Assembly (NCBI GenBank): GCA_003155655.1
Contig: PMDS01000077.1
Location: 86,877 to 150,876 of the forward strand
Reading direction: 5' to 3'
DNA: 64,000 nucleotides
From: Melioribacter sp.
GTDB taxonomy: Bacteria > Bacteroidota > Ignavibacteria > Ignavibacteriales > Melioribacteraceae
Shown: positions 49,656 to 59,171 of the stretch, one piece after another
How positions within the stretch are numbered: the first letter of the stretch is position 1
Layout: every line of letters starts with the position of its first letter
Program-made: the position numbers and the translations under genes
Notes under the pieces: generated by a model
The model's input: the letters and a program-made list of their open reading frames with translations, nothing else
Database searches by the model: none
Told to the model about the DNA's origin: nothing

Positions 49656-52600
49656 TTGTTTCATGAAGATTTAAATACACTGCAGGCAGAAGCCTATGAC
49701 CATTTATGGAATGGAAGATTCCGTCTTGCTTTAAATGCTGCCGAAAAGGTTTATCAATCACGTCCTGATGACAGTGAAGCGGCTATATGTTATGCCTGGG
49801 CTTTATTAGAAAACGGAAGTCCAATTAAGGCTATGGAATATGCAAACCTTGCTGTTGAACTTAAAGGGGAATCGATTAGATCCAGGATTTATAGGGCTTA
49901 TCTCCTTTCAAGGATGAGCATTTTTGAGGGAGCAATTGCAGATTTTGACCTATCGATTGAAAATCAAAAAGATATTTTAGCCTGGACGTATTTAAATAAA
50001 TCGAGATCATTAGCGGGTCTGCAAAAATTTGAAGAAGCAAACAATGCACTTGACCTTGCGCTGATAATTGATGACAATAAAAATCCATCCTGGAAAGAAA
50101 TGAGGGACTGGATTATTAAAGCTTTGCAAATAAGCCGTAAGGACCCGGATTATTACGGAGATACAGCAAAGGTACTGGAAGATGCTGAACGGGCAATTAA
50201 AGTTAAGGAGTATTGGTTTGCGCTTTTAGCATCAAGAGCAGTATTAGAAAATAAAAAAAATGAAGAAGCGGAAATTTATGAACTGGAAGCTATGCTCTAT
50301 CTTTTCCAGTTAAAGCCTGCACTTAAAAAGGCAAATTCAATGGCTAGCCGTTTTAAGAAGAACGAAAAATTTGCCGGCATTTTTGCAGCAATAAAAAAAT
50401 TCTCCCAGCTGGAACAAGAATCTGAAGTAACTTTTGAACAAAGGAAAAAATTAACTCAAGAAAATTTAGACCGGCTTACTAAAACACTCACTACGGCTTC
50501 TTTATCAACAAACTATAAGACAGATTTTTTCCCTTACCCGAATGATGATATAAAAATAATTTCACTTAAATTATTTGATGATCAGGAGGAATTAAAACCT
50601 AACTCAAGGAATTTTTATAAAGTATTTAATCAATCTGTCAAGTCAATTTCAGCAGAAATAATATTTGAAAATCCATTTTATGATAAAGAAGATAAACTAT
50701 TTGAGTGCACTGCTGTCTGGTACTTAAATGATTTTGAAATAAGCAGGAACAATTTCAATTTAAGCGTTAAAAAAGATTTGGAATCAGGTGTAATTACTCA
50801 GCAATGCGGAACAGAAAAATCAAATGGTTGGAAGATTGGGCAGGCTCGTGTAGAAATATATATAAATAATTTCAAGGTATGTGCTAAAAATTTCGGAATT
50901 GGCAATGCAAAAATTCCTGAAGAGGAAAAACAAATACCTTCAAAAACTAAAACCGAATCTAAAGCCAGTGAGATTTCTTCAACAACAATTAGGCAGCCGA
51001 GAACAACAAAATCTCTTGATGAGCTGATGGCTGAATTTGAATTATTGACAGGATTATCAAGCATCAAGGAAGCAATTAAAAGTTTTATTGCATATCTGGA
51101 ATTTTTGAAAGAACGTAAACGTTTTGGTCTAAAAGCCGATGACAGGATTTCTATAAATGCTGTTTTTCTTGGTAATCCCGGAACCGGCAAAACTACTATT
51201 GCACGAATGCTGGGTGAAATTTTTTATGCTATGGGAATTCTTCCTAACGGGCATGTAGTTGAAGTTGACCGTTCAGCAATAGTTGGGCAATATGTTGGAG
51301 AGACCGCACAGAAAACAGAAAAAGTTATTAATGATGCTATGGGCGGTATCTTATTCATAGATGAAGCATACACCCTGATCAAGAAAGGTGGAGCGCAGGA
51401 TTTTGGTCAGGAAGCAATAGACATTATCCTTAAGCGTATGGAAGATAGAAAAGGTGAATTTGTTGTTATTGCTGCCGGGTATCCCGCTGAAATGGAATCT
51501 TTTTTAAATTCTAACCCGGGACTTAAATCCCGTTTTACTCACACTTTTGTTTTTGAAGATTATACACCTGACGAACTTTTAACAATATTCCAGCAGTTGT
51601 TAAAGAAAGAAGATTATAAACTTACACATGGTGCGGAAGAAATTTTAAAGAAAGAACTCATAGCATTATACAGAAACAGGGATAAATCATTTGGCAATGC
51701 CAGACTTGTAAAAAAACTTTTTGAAGAAGCAAAACTTAATCTAAGCAGATATTATCAGAAGATCCCTTACGATAAAAGAGATGAATCAGTTATAACAACT
51801 TTTTCAGAAGATGTTATTAAATCGATATTTGCAAAAAAATCATCCACAGAAGTTAAACTGCCTATTAACGAAGAAGCATTAGCTGAATCTCTAAACGAAC
51901 TAAATAATTTAGTCGGTCTTAATCTACTCAAAAAAGAAGTTGATGAGATGATTAAACTTGCTCGTTTCTTTAACGAGCAAGGTGATGATATAAGAAAGAT
52001 TTTTAATCAGCATATTTCATTTTTAGGTAATCCAGGCACTGGTAAAACAACAGTTGCAAGAATTCTGGGACGCATTTACTCGGCTCTTGGAATTTTACAC
52101 AAAGGACATATTATTGAGACTGACCGTCAGGGATTAGTTGCAGGATATGTAGGGCAGACCGCGGAAAAAACAACTGCAATGATTGATAGAGCAATTGGAG
52201 GAATGTTATTTATTGATGAAGCCTATTCTTTGATTAAACCGAATGATTCAGGAAACGATTTCGGGAAGGAAGCAATTGATATTCTCTTGAAACGCATGGA
52301 AGATGACCGCGGAAGATTTCTTGTAATTGCCGCCGGGTATACAAATGAAATGCTGAATTTTATTGCCAGCAATCCAGGAATGCAATCGCGTTTCAGCAAA
52401 TCATTCACTTTTGAAGATTATACTCCAAAAGAGTTAATGGAAATTGTAAAGCGTTCATTAGAAAAAGACAAGAAATTAATTACAAAAGAAGCGCAGGAAC
52501 GGTTAGAAAAATACTTTGAAGAACTTTATAAGGGACGGGATAAGAAATTTGGGAACGCCAGAATAGTACGTAATATTTTAGAATCGGTTAAACATAAAAT

Positions 52601-53546
52601 GCTGCTGCGGCTGTCGGGAATCCCATCGGAAAGCAGAACAGAAGAAAGTACAAATACTATTGAACTTGTAGACATTAATGAAGTATTGGACCGTGACGTT
52701 GAAGCAAAGCAATTTGAAGTTAAAGGTGACCCTCTGAGACTTCAAGAACACATTAACGAACTTAATCAGCTTATTAATCTTGAAAACGTTAAAAAGGATA
52801 TTTATAAGCTGATTAGCTTCTCAAAAATTTCTCAACTAAAAAAAGAACGCGGGCTGCAATCCCCTGATAGAAATTTACACTCAATATTCATTGGAAATCC
52901 CGGAACCGGTAAACGTACTGTAACAAGATTAATCGGCAAGATTTACAAAGAATTGGGAATACTTAGTAATGGTCATGTTGTTGAAGTTGAGCGGGCTGAT
53001 TTAGTTGCTAGTTATCAGGATGAATCAGCGCTTAAAACTGATAAAATTATTCAGCAGGCTATTGGCGGCATATTATACATTAAAGAGGTACATTCATTAT
53101 TTTCTGATGAAGACCCTTATGGTCATGAATCAATTGAAATAATCCTAAGGCGTCTTAATGACTATAAAGGTAAATTAGTTGTTGTTCTTTCCACCACAAA
53201 CTTCGAGATTAATAAAATATTAAAAGCTAATCCCGGGTTGTCTTCTTATTTCCCTAATAAATTTTTCTTTGAAGACTACACTCCACGCCAGCTGCTTGCC
53301 ATAGCCGCAATGGTTGCGGAAAAGAACGGATATACTCTTGATGAAGGGGCTTTACAGGAGATACTTGATCTATTTGACAAACTTTGCGCTCGAGACAATA
53401 GATCATTTCAAAATGGAATTACAGCAAAAAATATTTTGTATTCTGCAATTACAAATCAGGAAGAAAGGATTTTTGGTATTTATGATCAAAAAGATGTTGA
53501 CCTTACTACTATTACATTAGATGATGTACAAAAGATAAAAATCTGA
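49656..53546 (+). CDS. TPR protein with three CbxX/CfxQ-type AAA+ modules
   Basis: 1296 residues. The N-terminal TPR-like region (about 1-250) and a beta-rich linker domain (about 290-420) precede three tandem AAA+ modules, with GNPGTGK at about 505, 790 and 1079. Modules 1 and 2 look active (GNPGTGKTT, LFIDEAY, NPGL/M-x-SRF). Module 3 is altered: GNPGTGKRT in Walker A, LYIKEVH where LFIDEAY is expected, and NPGLSSYF in place of the arginine-finger NPG..SRF. The family includes Rubisco activase CbbX and SpoVK; the client here is unknown. The start is TTG 49656. ABC-exporter genes follow 45 nt later. Confidence 0.88.
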   Translation: MFHEDLNTLQAEAYDHLWNGRFRLALNAAEKVYQSRPDDSEAAICYAWALLENGSPIKAMEYANLAVELKGESIRSRIYRAYLLSRMSIFEGAIADFDLSIENQKDILAWTYLNKSRSLAGLQKFEEANNALDLALIIDDNKNPSWKEMRDWIIKALQISRKDPDYYGDTAKVLEDAERAIKVKEYWFALLASRAVLENKKNEEAEIYELEAMLYLFQLKPALKKANSMASRFKKNEKFAGIFAAIKKFSQLEQESEVTFEQRKKLTQENLDRLTKTLTTASLSTNYKTDFFPYPNDDIKIISLKLFDDQEELKPNSRNFYKVFNQSVKSISAEIIFENPFYDKEDKLFECTAVWYLNDFEISRNNFNLSVKKDLESGVITQQCGTEKSNGWKIGQARVEIYINNFKVCAKNFGIGNAKIPEEEKQIPSKTKTESKASEISSTTIRQPRTTKSLDELMAEFELLTGLSSIKEAIKSFIAYLEFLKERKRFGLKADDRISINAVFLGNPGTGKTTIARMLGEIFYAMGILPNGHVVEVDRSAIVGQYVGETAQKTEKVINDAMGGILFIDEAYTLIKKGGAQDFGQEAIDIILKRMEDRKGEFVVIAAGYPAEMESFLNSNPGLKSRFTHTFVFEDYTPDELLTIFQQLLKKEDYKLTHGAEEILKKELIALYRNRDKSFGNARLVKKLFEEAKLNLSRYYQKIPYDKRDESVITTFSEDVIKSIFAKKSSTEVKLPINEEALAESLNELNNLVGLNLLKKEVDEMIKLARFFNEQGDDIRKIFNQHISFLGNPGTGKTTVARILGRIYSALGILHKGHIIETDRQGLVAGYVGQTAEKTTAMIDRAIGGMLFIDEAYSLIKPNDSGNDFGKEAIDILLKRMEDDRGRFLVIAAGYTNEMLNFIASNPGMQSRFSKSFTFEDYTPKELMEIVKRSLEKDKKLITKEAQERLEKYFEELYKGRDKKFGNARIVRNILESVKHKMLLRLSGIPSESRTEESTNTIELVDINEVLDRDVEAKQFEVKGDPLRLQEHINELNQLINLENVKKDIYKLISFSKISQLKKERGLQSPDRNLHSIFIGNPGTGKRTVTRLIGKIYKELGILSNGHVVEVERADLVASYQDESALKTDKIIQQAIGGILYIKEVHSLFSDEDPYGHESIEIILRRLNDYKGKLVVVLSTTNFEINKILKANPGLSSYFPNKFFFEDYTPRQLLAIAAMVAEKNGYTLDEGALQEILDLFDKLCARDNRSFQNGITAKNILYSAITNQEERIFGIYDQKDVDLTTITLDDVQKIKI

Positions 53547-53591
53547 TCTTCAATTTCACGTACGTTCGTTTAAAACATTTCTTTTAATAAT

Positions 53592-54320
53592 ATGCTCGAA
53601 TTAAAAAATCTTATAAAAAAATTTGGTGCATTCACTGCGGTTAATAAAATCGATTTAGAAATAAACAGCGGTCAATTGTTCGGATTTCTTGGACCTAATG
53701 GCGCCGGCAAAACAACAACAATTAAAATGATTGTTGGTCTGCTTGAACCTTCAGAAGGAAATATATTTTTAGACGGGGTTGATATTTGGAAAGAACAGAT
53801 CAAATGCAAAATGAAAATAGGGTATATACCCGACCAGCCTTTCTTGTATGATAAACTTACAGGGCGGGAATATCTTTATTTTAGCGGAGGATTATTTAAC
53901 CTGCAAAAAGATTTTTTAAAAGATAAAATTGAGCAATTAGCTGAGACACTAAAAATTGGCAACTGGATAGATAAACGATGCGAAGAATATTCTCAGGGAA
54001 TGCGGCAAAGAATTGTAATTGCATCAGCATTTCTTCACGATCCTGAATTGATTATTATTGATGAACCTATGATTGGTTTAGACCCACAGAGCGCTTTTCT
54101 TGTTAAAAAATTGTTTGTTGAAAAAATAATGAATGGTTCAATTATTTTTATGTCAACTCATTCATTAAATGTTGTTGAGGATATTTGTACTCATGTAGGA
54201 ATAATTAATAGGGGCAATATTATTTTTAACGATACTATTGATGCTTTACGCGCACTTAAACTGCAGAATAAACATAATCTTGAAGAACTTTTTATACAGC
54301 TTACAAATGAAGAAGAATAA
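53592..54320 (+). CDS. ABC transporter ATP-binding protein
   Basis: 242 residues. GFLGPNGAGKTTTIKM (Walker A, about 34-49), signature YSQGMRQR, Walker B LIIIDEPMIGLDP and H-loop STHS. This is the ABC-2 type exporter or drug/antibiotic type family. The partner permease starts 10 nt downstream. The substrate is unknown. It lies 45 nt after the AAA+ gene, so co-transcription is likely. Confidence 0.92.
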   Translation: MLELKNLIKKFGAFTAVNKIDLEINSGQLFGFLGPNGAGKTTTIKMIVGLLEPSEGNIFLDGVDIWKEQIKCKMKIGYIPDQPFLYDKLTGREYLYFSGGLFNLQKDFLKDKIEQLAETLKIGNWIDKRCEEYSQGMRQRIVIASAFLHDPELIIIDEPMIGLDPQSAFLVKKLFVEKIMNGSIIFMSTHSLNVVEDICTHVGIINRGNIIFNDTIDALRALKLQNKHNLEELFIQLTNEEE

Positions 54321-54330
54321 TTAGTTCATA

Positions 54331-56019
54331 ATGAACCAAATCATCCACATACTTAAATTCAAATTTCTGCTTTTTATACGTCCGGATGCAATGTTATCAT
54401 TCCGTATACTATTTAAAAATATTGGCAGCGGTTTAACTTATACAGGTTTTGCAATAGGAGCTTATTTTTTTTCACAAACAATAATACATTTTTTACTTAA
54501 TGATTTAAAAATAGGACTTTTTCTCCTGCATCAATTAATCTCAATAATACTTTTTATTTTCTTTATCTCGGTAAATGTTGGCAATATTATAGTCTCGTAT
54601 GCAACTCTTTATAAATCAAACGAAATTCATTATTTATTTACAAAACCAATAGAACCGACAAAAATATTTTTCATAAAATTTCTTGATAATTTCTTCTACA
54701 GTTCTTCAACATTATTAATGATTTTATTCTCTTTTCTTGCAGGTTACATTGTTGACTTTAAATTAAGCATTGCAGTATTATTTCTTCTTGTCTTTAATTT
54801 TATCCCTTTCATGTTAAGTGCAGGATCACTTGGTGTTATAATTCTATTAGTTATAATTAGACTTGGAAATCGATTCGGATTAAGAAAAGTAATTGCTGTT
54901 CTGGCGTTTTTTTACATTTTATCAATCATATTATTTTTCGAAAAAAGCTCCCCTAAGACAATTGTAGATTCAATGCTTAAATACAATCAAATTTCCGTCA
55001 GAGATTTACATCTTGTTCAGCTGCTTCCTTTAAAAATTAAAATAATGCCAAATAACTGGCTCGCAGAAACAGCTTATTGGCTTGTAAGGGGTAATTTATC
55101 TTATGCCCTTTCTTTCACATATCTGCAAGTTGTACTATCATTTGTTTTATTTGTTGCAGCAATTTTACTTGGCCGTAAATGGTATCTTAAGACCTGGCTG
55201 CTTAATTTGGATCATTCTGATATAAATCCGTCAGGTCAAAGCGCTGTTAAATCATTTGTTTCATTCAATAAAAAATCTTTTTTGAAAAGCCAATGGGAAG
55301 CAATTATTAAGCGTGATTTAATTCTTTTTATTCGGGAACCAAGCCAGGTCATTCATTTTCTTGTTCTTTTGTTTTTAATCATTGTTTTCATCATCAGTGC
55401 TTCAGGTATTAAATTTGTGGGTATTGGTAATTTCTATTTGCAGACAATGATCTACTTATCTTTATTTCTTTTTGATTTACTGTTTATAACAACCTTATCA
55501 TTAAGATTTATTTTCCCGCTGATAAGTTTGGAAGGTGAAACATTTTGGAAAGTAAAATCATCACCAATCTCATTCAATACACTATTAATTTGTAAAACCT
55601 CCGTTATTTCCACAATAATTTTGCTAATAAGTTTGAGTTTAAGTTATTTTTCAAATGTCAGGCTTGGTTATTTTATGACAATTTACTCAGTCATTATTAC
55701 ACTCTTTGCAGCTTTAACAATTATGTCTGTAAATTTTGGTTTGGGAGGTATTTTTAAAAACTATAAAGAAAAAAATGCAATCAGGTTGTCGTCTTCACAA
55801 GGTGCAACAATTACTTTTTTGATTAATATTATTTATATGCTTTTTTTAATAGCTCTTCTTTTCAAACCGTTAAGCCAAATGTTTTTATCATTTTCACTCA
55901 CAAGAGAATTTCAATATGGCGTGTTTATTCTTCCCATACTGCTTATAACATTAATTTCAATAGTAATGATTGTAATCTTTTTACGATTCGCAAGCAGCTC
56001 AATAAAAGAGGATATCTGA
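54331..56019 (+). CDS. ABC-2-like transporter permease
   Basis: 562 residues with roughly 12 hydrophobic segments spread over the whole length, as in large ABC-2 type export permeases. An intracellular loop (about 275-330) separates two membrane halves. No family motif beyond topology is evident. It forms a transporter with the preceding ATPase. The stop (56017-56019) directly abuts the convergent SDR stop at 56020, with no spacer and no room for a separate terminator. Confidence 0.82.
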   Translation: MNQIIHILKFKFLLFIRPDAMLSFRILFKNIGSGLTYTGFAIGAYFFSQTIIHFLLNDLKIGLFLLHQLISIILFIFFISVNVGNIIVSYATLYKSNEIHYLFTKPIEPTKIFFIKFLDNFFYSSSTLLMILFSFLAGYIVDFKLSIAVLFLLVFNFIPFMLSAGSLGVIILLVIIRLGNRFGLRKVIAVLAFFYILSIILFFEKSSPKTIVDSMLKYNQISVRDLHLVQLLPLKIKIMPNNWLAETAYWLVRGNLSYALSFTYLQVVLSFVLFVAAILLGRKWYLKTWLLNLDHSDINPSGQSAVKSFVSFNKKSFLKSQWEAIIKRDLILFIREPSQVIHFLVLLFLIIVFIISASGIKFVGIGNFYLQTMIYLSLFLFDLLFITTLSLRFIFPLISLEGETFWKVKSSPISFNTLLICKTSVISTIILLISLSLSYFSNVRLGYFMTIYSVIITLFAALTIMSVNFGLGGIFKNYKEKNAIRLSSSQGATITFLINIIYMLFLIALLFKPLSQMFLSFSLTREFQYGVFILPILLITLISIVMIVIFLRFASSSIKEDI

Positions 56020-56817
56020 TCAGCTCGATTGATTTTTCCCTGAATATAATTTCTTGGTTATCCACCCGGAAATTGTTACAACATTTTTTCTAGAACAAAA
56101 ATGTGATGATACTCCAAGCAGTTTATTCATAAATCCATCTATTACACTAGGCTTTTTTCCAAGAGATTTCATTGCAGTAATTACAACTTGTTTTGCAGTA
56201 CGAAGTGAAGGACCAGTTGCCGCATTAGCGATTTTATGAAACTCTGTTGATGTACTTCCCGGATTTAATGTCAGTACGTCAATATTATATTTCTTCAACT
56301 CGTACCAAAGCGCATCACCCATATAAGCATTAAAAACTTTAGTGGCAGAATAAGTGGTCATAAAAGGTGTCGGTTGACATGCCAGGATACTTCCAAGAAA
56401 AATAATTGCGCCTTTTTTTCTTTGAATCATTGGTCTCACAAAGTGATGTGTTAAAATTGTTGGCGCTATACAATTAACCTTTACCATATCAACGTCCTGT
56501 AATGAATCAAAATCAGCAAACTCCCCCTTCGATCCAAAACCTGCATTGTTAATCAGCATCCCTACTTCCTTATCACCAGTAAGTTCTTTTAGTTTATTAA
56601 TAAAATTTTCATTCTTAAGATCAACCGGAGCTATTACAATTTCGATTCTATTTTTCTTTTTTAATTCATGAGAAAGTTTTTCAAGCCTCTCCTTCCTGCG
56701 TGAAACTAAAATTAAGTTTAATCCTTGAGCAGCCAGAAAACATGCAAACTCCTCACCAATTCCCGAAGATGCACCTGTAATCAATGCCCATTCACCATAT
56801 TTTTCTTTAAGTGTCAT
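56020..56817 (-). CDS. Short-chain dehydrogenase/reductase
   Basis: 265 residues. TGASSGIGEEFA (about 14-25), an Arg pair after beta-2 (VSRRKERL) suggesting NADP(H), NNAGFG, Ser in FLGSILA and YSATK with catalytic Tyr and Lys. It resembles DltE/YqjQ-type SDRs. The substrate is unknown. It is convergent with the ABC permease and lies 29 nt downstream of the phosphatase gene. Confidence 0.88.
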   Translation of the reverse strand: MTLKEKYGEWALITGASSGIGEEFACFLAAQGLNLILVSRRKERLEKLSHELKKKNRIEIVIAPVDLKNENFINKLKELTGDKEVGMLINNAGFGSKGEFADFDSLQDVDMVKVNCIAPTILTHHFVRPMIQRKKGAIIFLGSILACQPTPFMTTYSATKVFNAYMGDALWYELKKYNIDVLTLNPGSTSTEFHKIANAATGPSLRTAKQVVITAMKSLGKKPSVIDGFMNKLLGVSSHFCSRKNVVTISGWITKKLYSGKNQSS

Positions 56818-56846
56818 AATAATTCCTATGAACTTTTATTTAAGCA

Positions 56847-58490
56847 TTATTTTTTTACAGATTCTTTAATAAGAGGTATTCCAATACATGCACTTGGCTC
56901 TTGAATCTTCAATAGATTTGCAATTGTTGCTGCAATATCAATAGTATAAACCGGTGTATTGATTGTCTGCTTAGGAATATTCCATCCATAAAAAATCATT
57001 GGAACATGTGTATCATAAGGATAAGCCGTTGAATGAGTTGTTCCTTTTTCCAAGAAATTTGGCAAATAGCCTGGCAGCAAGTTCACCACAATATCTCCCG
57101 CTAAAAAAGGATTGTACCCATTTAGAATGGGGTTCGCATTGTCCCGCGAAGCAGTTTGTTTCTCTAGATTATCACGTTTATATATTGATGTTATAACCGG
57201 GAAATTATCTCTTAAATAATCTTCTATTTTTTGCTCAATTTCATGTATGTTCAAATACCTTTTTTTAATCACTTCCCTGTTTAAATAAATTTGTCTGCTT
57301 GAAATATTTTCAACTAGATTCTTATCACCATAAACATTTCCACAGAATGCTTTTAGCGAATCAGTAAATCTTTTAATGTTTAATTCGCCGGTAGGCAATC
57401 TGTTATCTTTTAAGTATCCGGGTGTCTCAAGTGCCGCATGATCAGCAGTTAAAAACAAAAGGTAATTTCCTCTACCGGTCTGCTTATCAAGGGTTTTTAA
57501 TAAATCTTGCAGCAACATATCTAGCCTTAAGTAAGTATCTTCAATTTCATAAGAATATGTGCCATAATCATGCCCCACATGATCTGTTGAGGAGAAACTT
57601 ACAGTTAAAAAATCGGTAACATTTCCTTTCCCTAAATTCTCATTTTCCAGAGCAGATTTTACAAATTCTTCAACTATCTCATTTCCGAAAGGAGTGGTCT
57701 CGAATACTTCATATTTTTCATTATCCTTTAATTTATTAAAAGTATGCGGAAAGGAAGTTTTACCTTCTTTGAATTCATCCACTTCATATTTTGATTCATC
57801 AGGGTCGTTAATTGAATAATCTGATCTTTGATGAGACAAATTCCATCCTTCAGATAAATATTTATCTGCTAATTTTCTCTTATTAAAATCATCGACCCAT
57901 TTGGGAAGCAACTGTAAATAATATGAGGAAGAAATAAAGTCTCCAGTTTTATTGTCGTACCAATAAGCTGCATTAGCAAAATGTCCTCCCGGCAAAATTG
58001 CAGAACGGTCTTTCAACGAAATAGCAAGTACCTTCGACTGCCCTTTTGTTGATAATTTTAGTTGATCAGTTATTGTTGATGCTAAAAGATTTTTGGGAGA
58101 CATTTCCCCTTCAGAATCATTACTACCAATACTTTTTATTAATGTGTCTCTAACGCAATAAATCATTTTCCTTTTTTGTTTATCGTACCAATCATTTGCA
58201 ATAATTCCATGAAAGTACGGCGTGGTCCCGGTGAAAATTGATGCGTGTCCGGGTCCGGTTGTTGTTGGAGAATAATTGTAATGAGCAAATGTAAAATTAC
58301 TGCCGTTGTTCATCAAACGTTGAAACCCGCTTGAAACATAATATTTTTGAAATCTATACAGGTAATCAAATCTCATTTGATCAATAACAATTCCTACAAC
58401 CAGTTTAGGCTGATTAATATATTGAGGAAATATTCTGCCTGAAATTAGAATTATTGATATGGTCAATAGTAAAAATATTTTTGTTTTCAT
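56847..58490 (-). CDS. pafA: PafA-type alkaline phosphatase
   Basis: 547 residues from ATG 58490, which gives a clean signal peptide (MKTKIFLLLTISIILISG). Superfamily motifs fit the zinc-dependent monoesterase PafA of Bacteroidota: Asp37 (VIDQMRFDY), nucleophile Thr78 (TTTGPGHASI), Asn99 (HGIIANDWY), Lys-x-Arg (SLKDRSA), then 'SFSSTDHVGHDYG', TADHAALETP and a C-terminal HSTAYPYDTHVP. It would release phosphate from many monoesters in the periplasm. No Pho-box was recognised. An upstream in-frame ATG at 58517 adds nine residues and is less likely. Confidence 0.9.
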   Translation of the reverse strand: MKTKIFLLLTISIILISGRIFPQYINQPKLVVGIVIDQMRFDYLYRFQKYYVSSGFQRLMNNGSNFTFAHYNYSPTTTGPGHASIFTGTTPYFHGIIANDWYDKQKRKMIYCVRDTLIKSIGSNDSEGEMSPKNLLASTITDQLKLSTKGQSKVLAISLKDRSAILPGGHFANAAYWYDNKTGDFISSSYYLQLLPKWVDDFNKRKLADKYLSEGWNLSHQRSDYSINDPDESKYEVDEFKEGKTSFPHTFNKLKDNEKYEVFETTPFGNEIVEEFVKSALENENLGKGNVTDFLTVSFSSTDHVGHDYGTYSYEIEDTYLRLDMLLQDLLKTLDKQTGRGNYLLFLTADHAALETPGYLKDNRLPTGELNIKRFTDSLKAFCGNVYGDKNLVENISSRQIYLNREVIKKRYLNIHEIEQKIEDYLRDNFPVITSIYKRDNLEKQTASRDNANPILNGYNPFLAGDIVVNLLPGYLPNFLEKGTTHSTAYPYDTHVPMIFYGWNIPKQTINTPVYTIDIAATIANLLKIQEPSACIGIPLIKESVKK

Positions 58491-58597
58491 ATTAATAGAA
58501 ATATTTGGAATGAACATTAGCCATAAAATACATGATGGTCTTAATAGGATATGTGAATGTATTTGAAAAGGGTTTTCATTTACAAATTAAATAATTA

Positions 58598-59149
58598 TTA
58601 AATCATTTCGCTTAGCAATTCCGGTCTGGGTTTTGGAATAACAATTTTATTAACAAGCAGTCCCCGGTCGGCAATTACTTTAGCGCCTGCTTCAACAGCG
58701 CTTGTAACCGCAGCAACTTCTCCGGTTAATGTACAAAACGCTTTTCCTCCAAGAGCCATTGCCAGGCGAATTTCGATTAAACGCACATTTGCAGCTTTGA
58801 CAGCAGCATCGGCACCTTCAATAAGTGACGCAACTGAAAAAGATTCAATAATGCCCAAGGCTTCAAGCGAACTAACATCCGAATGACCTGAAAGCGCCGG
58901 GAATATATCCTTATGAACATTAGGAATTACAAATGTATCTATAACCGCAAAATCAATTTGCTGAGTAGCTGCATCTACAGCCGACTGAACTTCTGCAACG
59001 TCTCCACCTATTAATACAATAAATTTGCCGGAACATATTGTTCTAGATAAAATCAATTCAACCTGGGATGTTTTCAACATAATATCAGCAGCTTGCATTC
59101 CGGCTGCAATACTTGTCATTTCAATCAAGCCGATTGAGTTCATTTCCAT
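58598..59149 (-). CDS. Bacterial-microcompartment tandem-domain shell protein, PduT-like
   Basis: 183 residues, two BMC domains (about 4-87 and 95-180; 'SIGLIEMTSIAAGMQAADIMLK', 'ALGIIESFSVASLIEGADAAVK'). This is a BMC-T trimer type. Cys39 in TICSGKF falls where PduT has the Cys that places a [4Fe-4S] cluster in the central pore, so I infer an electron-conducting shell protein. It follows the PduS-like gene by 22 nt, the usual partner. No BMC-H or BMC-P shell gene and no signature enzyme lie in this window. Confidence 0.88.
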   Translation of the reverse strand: MEMNSIGLIEMTSIAAGMQAADIMLKTSQVELILSRTICSGKFIVLIGGDVAEVQSAVDAATQQIDFAVIDTFVIPNVHKDIFPALSGHSDVSSLEALGIIESFSVASLIEGADAAVKAANVRLIEIRLAMALGGKAFCTLTGEVAAVTSAVEAGAKVIADRGLLVNKIVIPKPRPELLSEMI

Positions 59150-59171
59150 TCCTTAATCCTTCCTTAAAATA

